A model generated the notes under the pieces. It saw nothing but the letters and a program-made list of their open reading frames with translations. It was not told the origin of the DNA and did not search any database. From an uncultured Desulfuromonadales bacterium (GTDB lineage Bacteria; Desulfobacterota; Desulfuromonadia; Desulfuromonadales; Geopsychrobacteraceae), in the NCBI GenBank assembly GCA_945788205.1, contig CALZLE010000381.1, forward strand, positions 1 through 7,450: a stretch of DNA of 7,450 bases, in the 5' to 3' direction. This document shows positions 6,379-7,450 of this stretch, in pieces. Position 1 is the first letter of the stretch. The number at the start of each line of letters is the position of its first letter. The position numbers and the translations under genes were made by a program.

Positions 6379-7376
6379 AACGATTCCGGTAACCGAAAAT
6401 TTTCAAGCTCTTTGAGCCTGAAGGGGTTTTTGACACTGTTCGCCCTCAACTCATACCGTGCCGTGTAGCCACGGACCTGGAAGGTCACCAAAAATCGATC
6501 GGGCAAGCTGGTATTGGTGATTTCCGCTTGGTCCAAAGTCTTTATCCATGCCCAGGATCCCTCCTCGGAGTGCCCGAACTCCTCGCCATCCAGAGTCAAA
6601 AAGGTGGTTCTGACACCGGCGTTGATTTCTGGTCCCGGCCAGACAAATTTCTGCGGCCGCGATGGACCATGTCGATATTCGGTGGATTGACCTTCCAGAT
6701 AAAGCCTGAAGGAAGCGGCATTTGCATCGAGGGATAAGGGCTTCAATTCAAAAATCACTGATGGGACAGCCCCGCCATTAGCAAAAAAGATATCGCGAAT
6801 TTTGGCCGCATTTTGGAATTGCCTGAGCGTCTCTTTAGACAACCCAACGCCCGATTTATTCATCGACACAGGTTTCCAGGTTGCCCCCTTGGTATTTACA
6901 AAAGAACTGAGATATTCTTTAAAAAATTTGTCGATGGTGCCGTTTGAGGCGAAAAAGCGGCTGAAATCGGCCATAGTCGCATCGATACCGCTGTCTTTGA
7001 CGAGCGGATATCTCCCTTGGAGCCCATCTTTGTATTCAGGGAGGACGTCACTCCTCCAGACCGCGTTCAGTTCTTTTTTAGCCGAGGCAAGGGTCATCTG
7101 CCAGCCTTGGGACGTGAGGGAGCTGACCAATCCTTTCACCGGTTCAGGTAAAAGCCGAAATTCTCTTGCCGCGGCGTTAAGAGGGTCTCCGGAATGGGCG
7201 CCACTCATCCTCCCCTTGGCAATATTGAAAGCCTGTTCTTCACTTTCAGCAGCAGCGCCTATCTGAATCAACATGTCTCGGACCTGCTTGAGACTTGTAA
7301 AGAGACTATCAATAGGCGGCGGGGCACCATCTTTGGAGCGAACCAGACTGGTGACCGGTTCAAAATGTTGTTGCAG
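6375..7376 (-). CDS. tssM: TssM (IcmF family) T6SS membrane-complex protein, C-terminal part, downstream of the frameshift
   Basis: TssM is the large inner-membrane protein whose periplasmic C-terminal region contacts the TssJ lipoprotein and forms the envelope channel of the T6SS. This part reads from LQQHFEPVTSLV through the periplasmic helical region to the C-terminal beta domain. Landmarks, counted from the internal ATG at 7274, are: a segment with RYPL at 88-91, DFSRFFASNGTIDKFF at 103-118, FVWPGPEINAG at 210-220, the aromatic WAWIKTLD at 241-248 and the terminal NPFRLKELENFRLPESL, a typical TssM ending. No ATG, GTG or TTG lies in this frame between the upstream TGA (7413-7415) and 7274. 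An automatic caller would therefore start at 7274 and cut off about 34 conserved-looking residues. No hydrophobic membrane segment is expected in this part, and none is seen. The last bases overlap the tagF-pppA start (ATGA). Confidence 0.88.
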   Translation of the reverse strand: MQQHFEPVTSLVRSKDGAPPPIDSLFTSLKQVRDMLIQIGAAAESEEQAFNIAKGRMSGAHSGDPLNAAAREFRLLPEPVKGLVSSLTSQGWQMTLASAKKELNAVWRSDVLPEYKDGLQGRYPLVKDSGIDATMADFSRFFASNGTIDKFFKEYLSSFVNTKGATWKPVSMNKSGVGLSKETLRQFQNAAKIRDIFFANGGAVPSVIFELKPLSLDANAASFRLYLEGQSTEYRHGPSRPQKFVWPGPEINAGVRTTFLTLDGEEFGHSEEGSWAWIKTLDQAEITNTSLPDRFLVTFQVRGYTARYELRANSVKNPFRLKELENFRLPESL

Positions 7377-7450
7377 CCTGCAGGCAATACCTGGGATTCC
7401 CCAGTCAATTCTTCAGGAGAGGAAAAGGAGGGGATTTTAGAAGGTGTAGA
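7377..7450 (-). CDS. tssM: TssM (IcmF family) fragment upstream of an apparent frameshift, partial at window edge
   Basis: This frame is open from the window edge and encodes a short polar stretch (SSPEELTGESQVLPA near its end) leading directly to the point where the recognisable TssM homology resumes in another frame. The same frame stays open past the junction but reads unrelated residues and ends at a TGA at 7268-7270. The downstream TssM frame, read in the other direction, meets a TGA at 7413-7415. Neither frame alone therefore gives a continuous protein. Supplying one base near 7377-7384 would join them as ...LPA-R-LQQHFEPV..., a natural-looking junction. The segment itself is too short and variable to identify by family; its assignment to tssM is inferred from position and from the fit of the junction. 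The start lies outside the window. Confidence 0.55.

Noticed and set aside
1..7450. Search for CRISPR arrays, tRNA or rRNA genes, insertion sequences, toxin/immunity pairs or phage attachment sites.
   Set aside because: None seen. The window is almost fully occupied by the T6SS genes, gaps are under 100 bases and no long direct repeats were noticed by eye.

Overview
The window is an interior piece of a type VI secretion system (T6SS) gene cluster. Every gene I can support lies on the minus strand, so transcription runs from base 7450 towards base 1. In that order the genes are: the C-terminal part of tssM (membrane-complex IcmF protein, running off the right edge and carrying an apparent frameshift), a tagF-pppA fusion (post-translational repressor plus PP2C phosphatase), tssA (baseplate/sheath-cap protein), tssB and tssC (contractile sheath), hcp (inner tube) and tagJ (ImpE family sheath accessory protein). 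By analogy with related clusters, tssE would come next, beyond the left edge. The plus-strand reading frames look like shadows of these genes.

Region by region: 6375-7450 is tssM; 4807-6378 is tagF-pppA, overlapping the tssM stop by 4 bases (ATGA), which suggests translational coupling. A compact GC-rich hairpin followed by six T's (4763-4784) sits between tagF-pppA and tssA, so the cluster may split here into a membrane/regulatory block and a tail-tube/sheath block. tssA (3603-4736) is followed by a 91-base gap with nested inverted repeats just before the tssB ribosome binding site. tssB and tssC are almost abutting (3 bases apart). hcp follows tssC after 56 bases, and a 12-bp hairpin lies between hcp and tagJ.

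How the genes work together: TssM anchors the envelope-spanning channel. TssA primes tube and sheath assembly. TssB/TssC form the contractile sheath around the Hcp tube, and TagJ binds the TssB side of the sheath and is linked to ClpV-dependent recycling. TagF and PppA, here one polypeptide, hold firing in check by binding Fha and by removing threonine phosphorylation. The matching kinase PpkA, Fha, TssJ/K/L, ClpV, VgrG and effectors are not in this window.

The organism is a Gram-negative bacterium of moderate GC content. The presence of tagJ and the PpkA/PppA-type regulation point to the T6SS class that includes Pseudomonas aeruginosa HSI-I; similar layouts occur in Pseudomonadota and in the former Deltaproteobacteria. 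I cannot name the genus. This is a recognisable, known type of system rather than a new one. The points worth a second look are the tssM frameshift, the TagF-PppA fusion and the non-coding hairpins that may set the relative expression of the parts.
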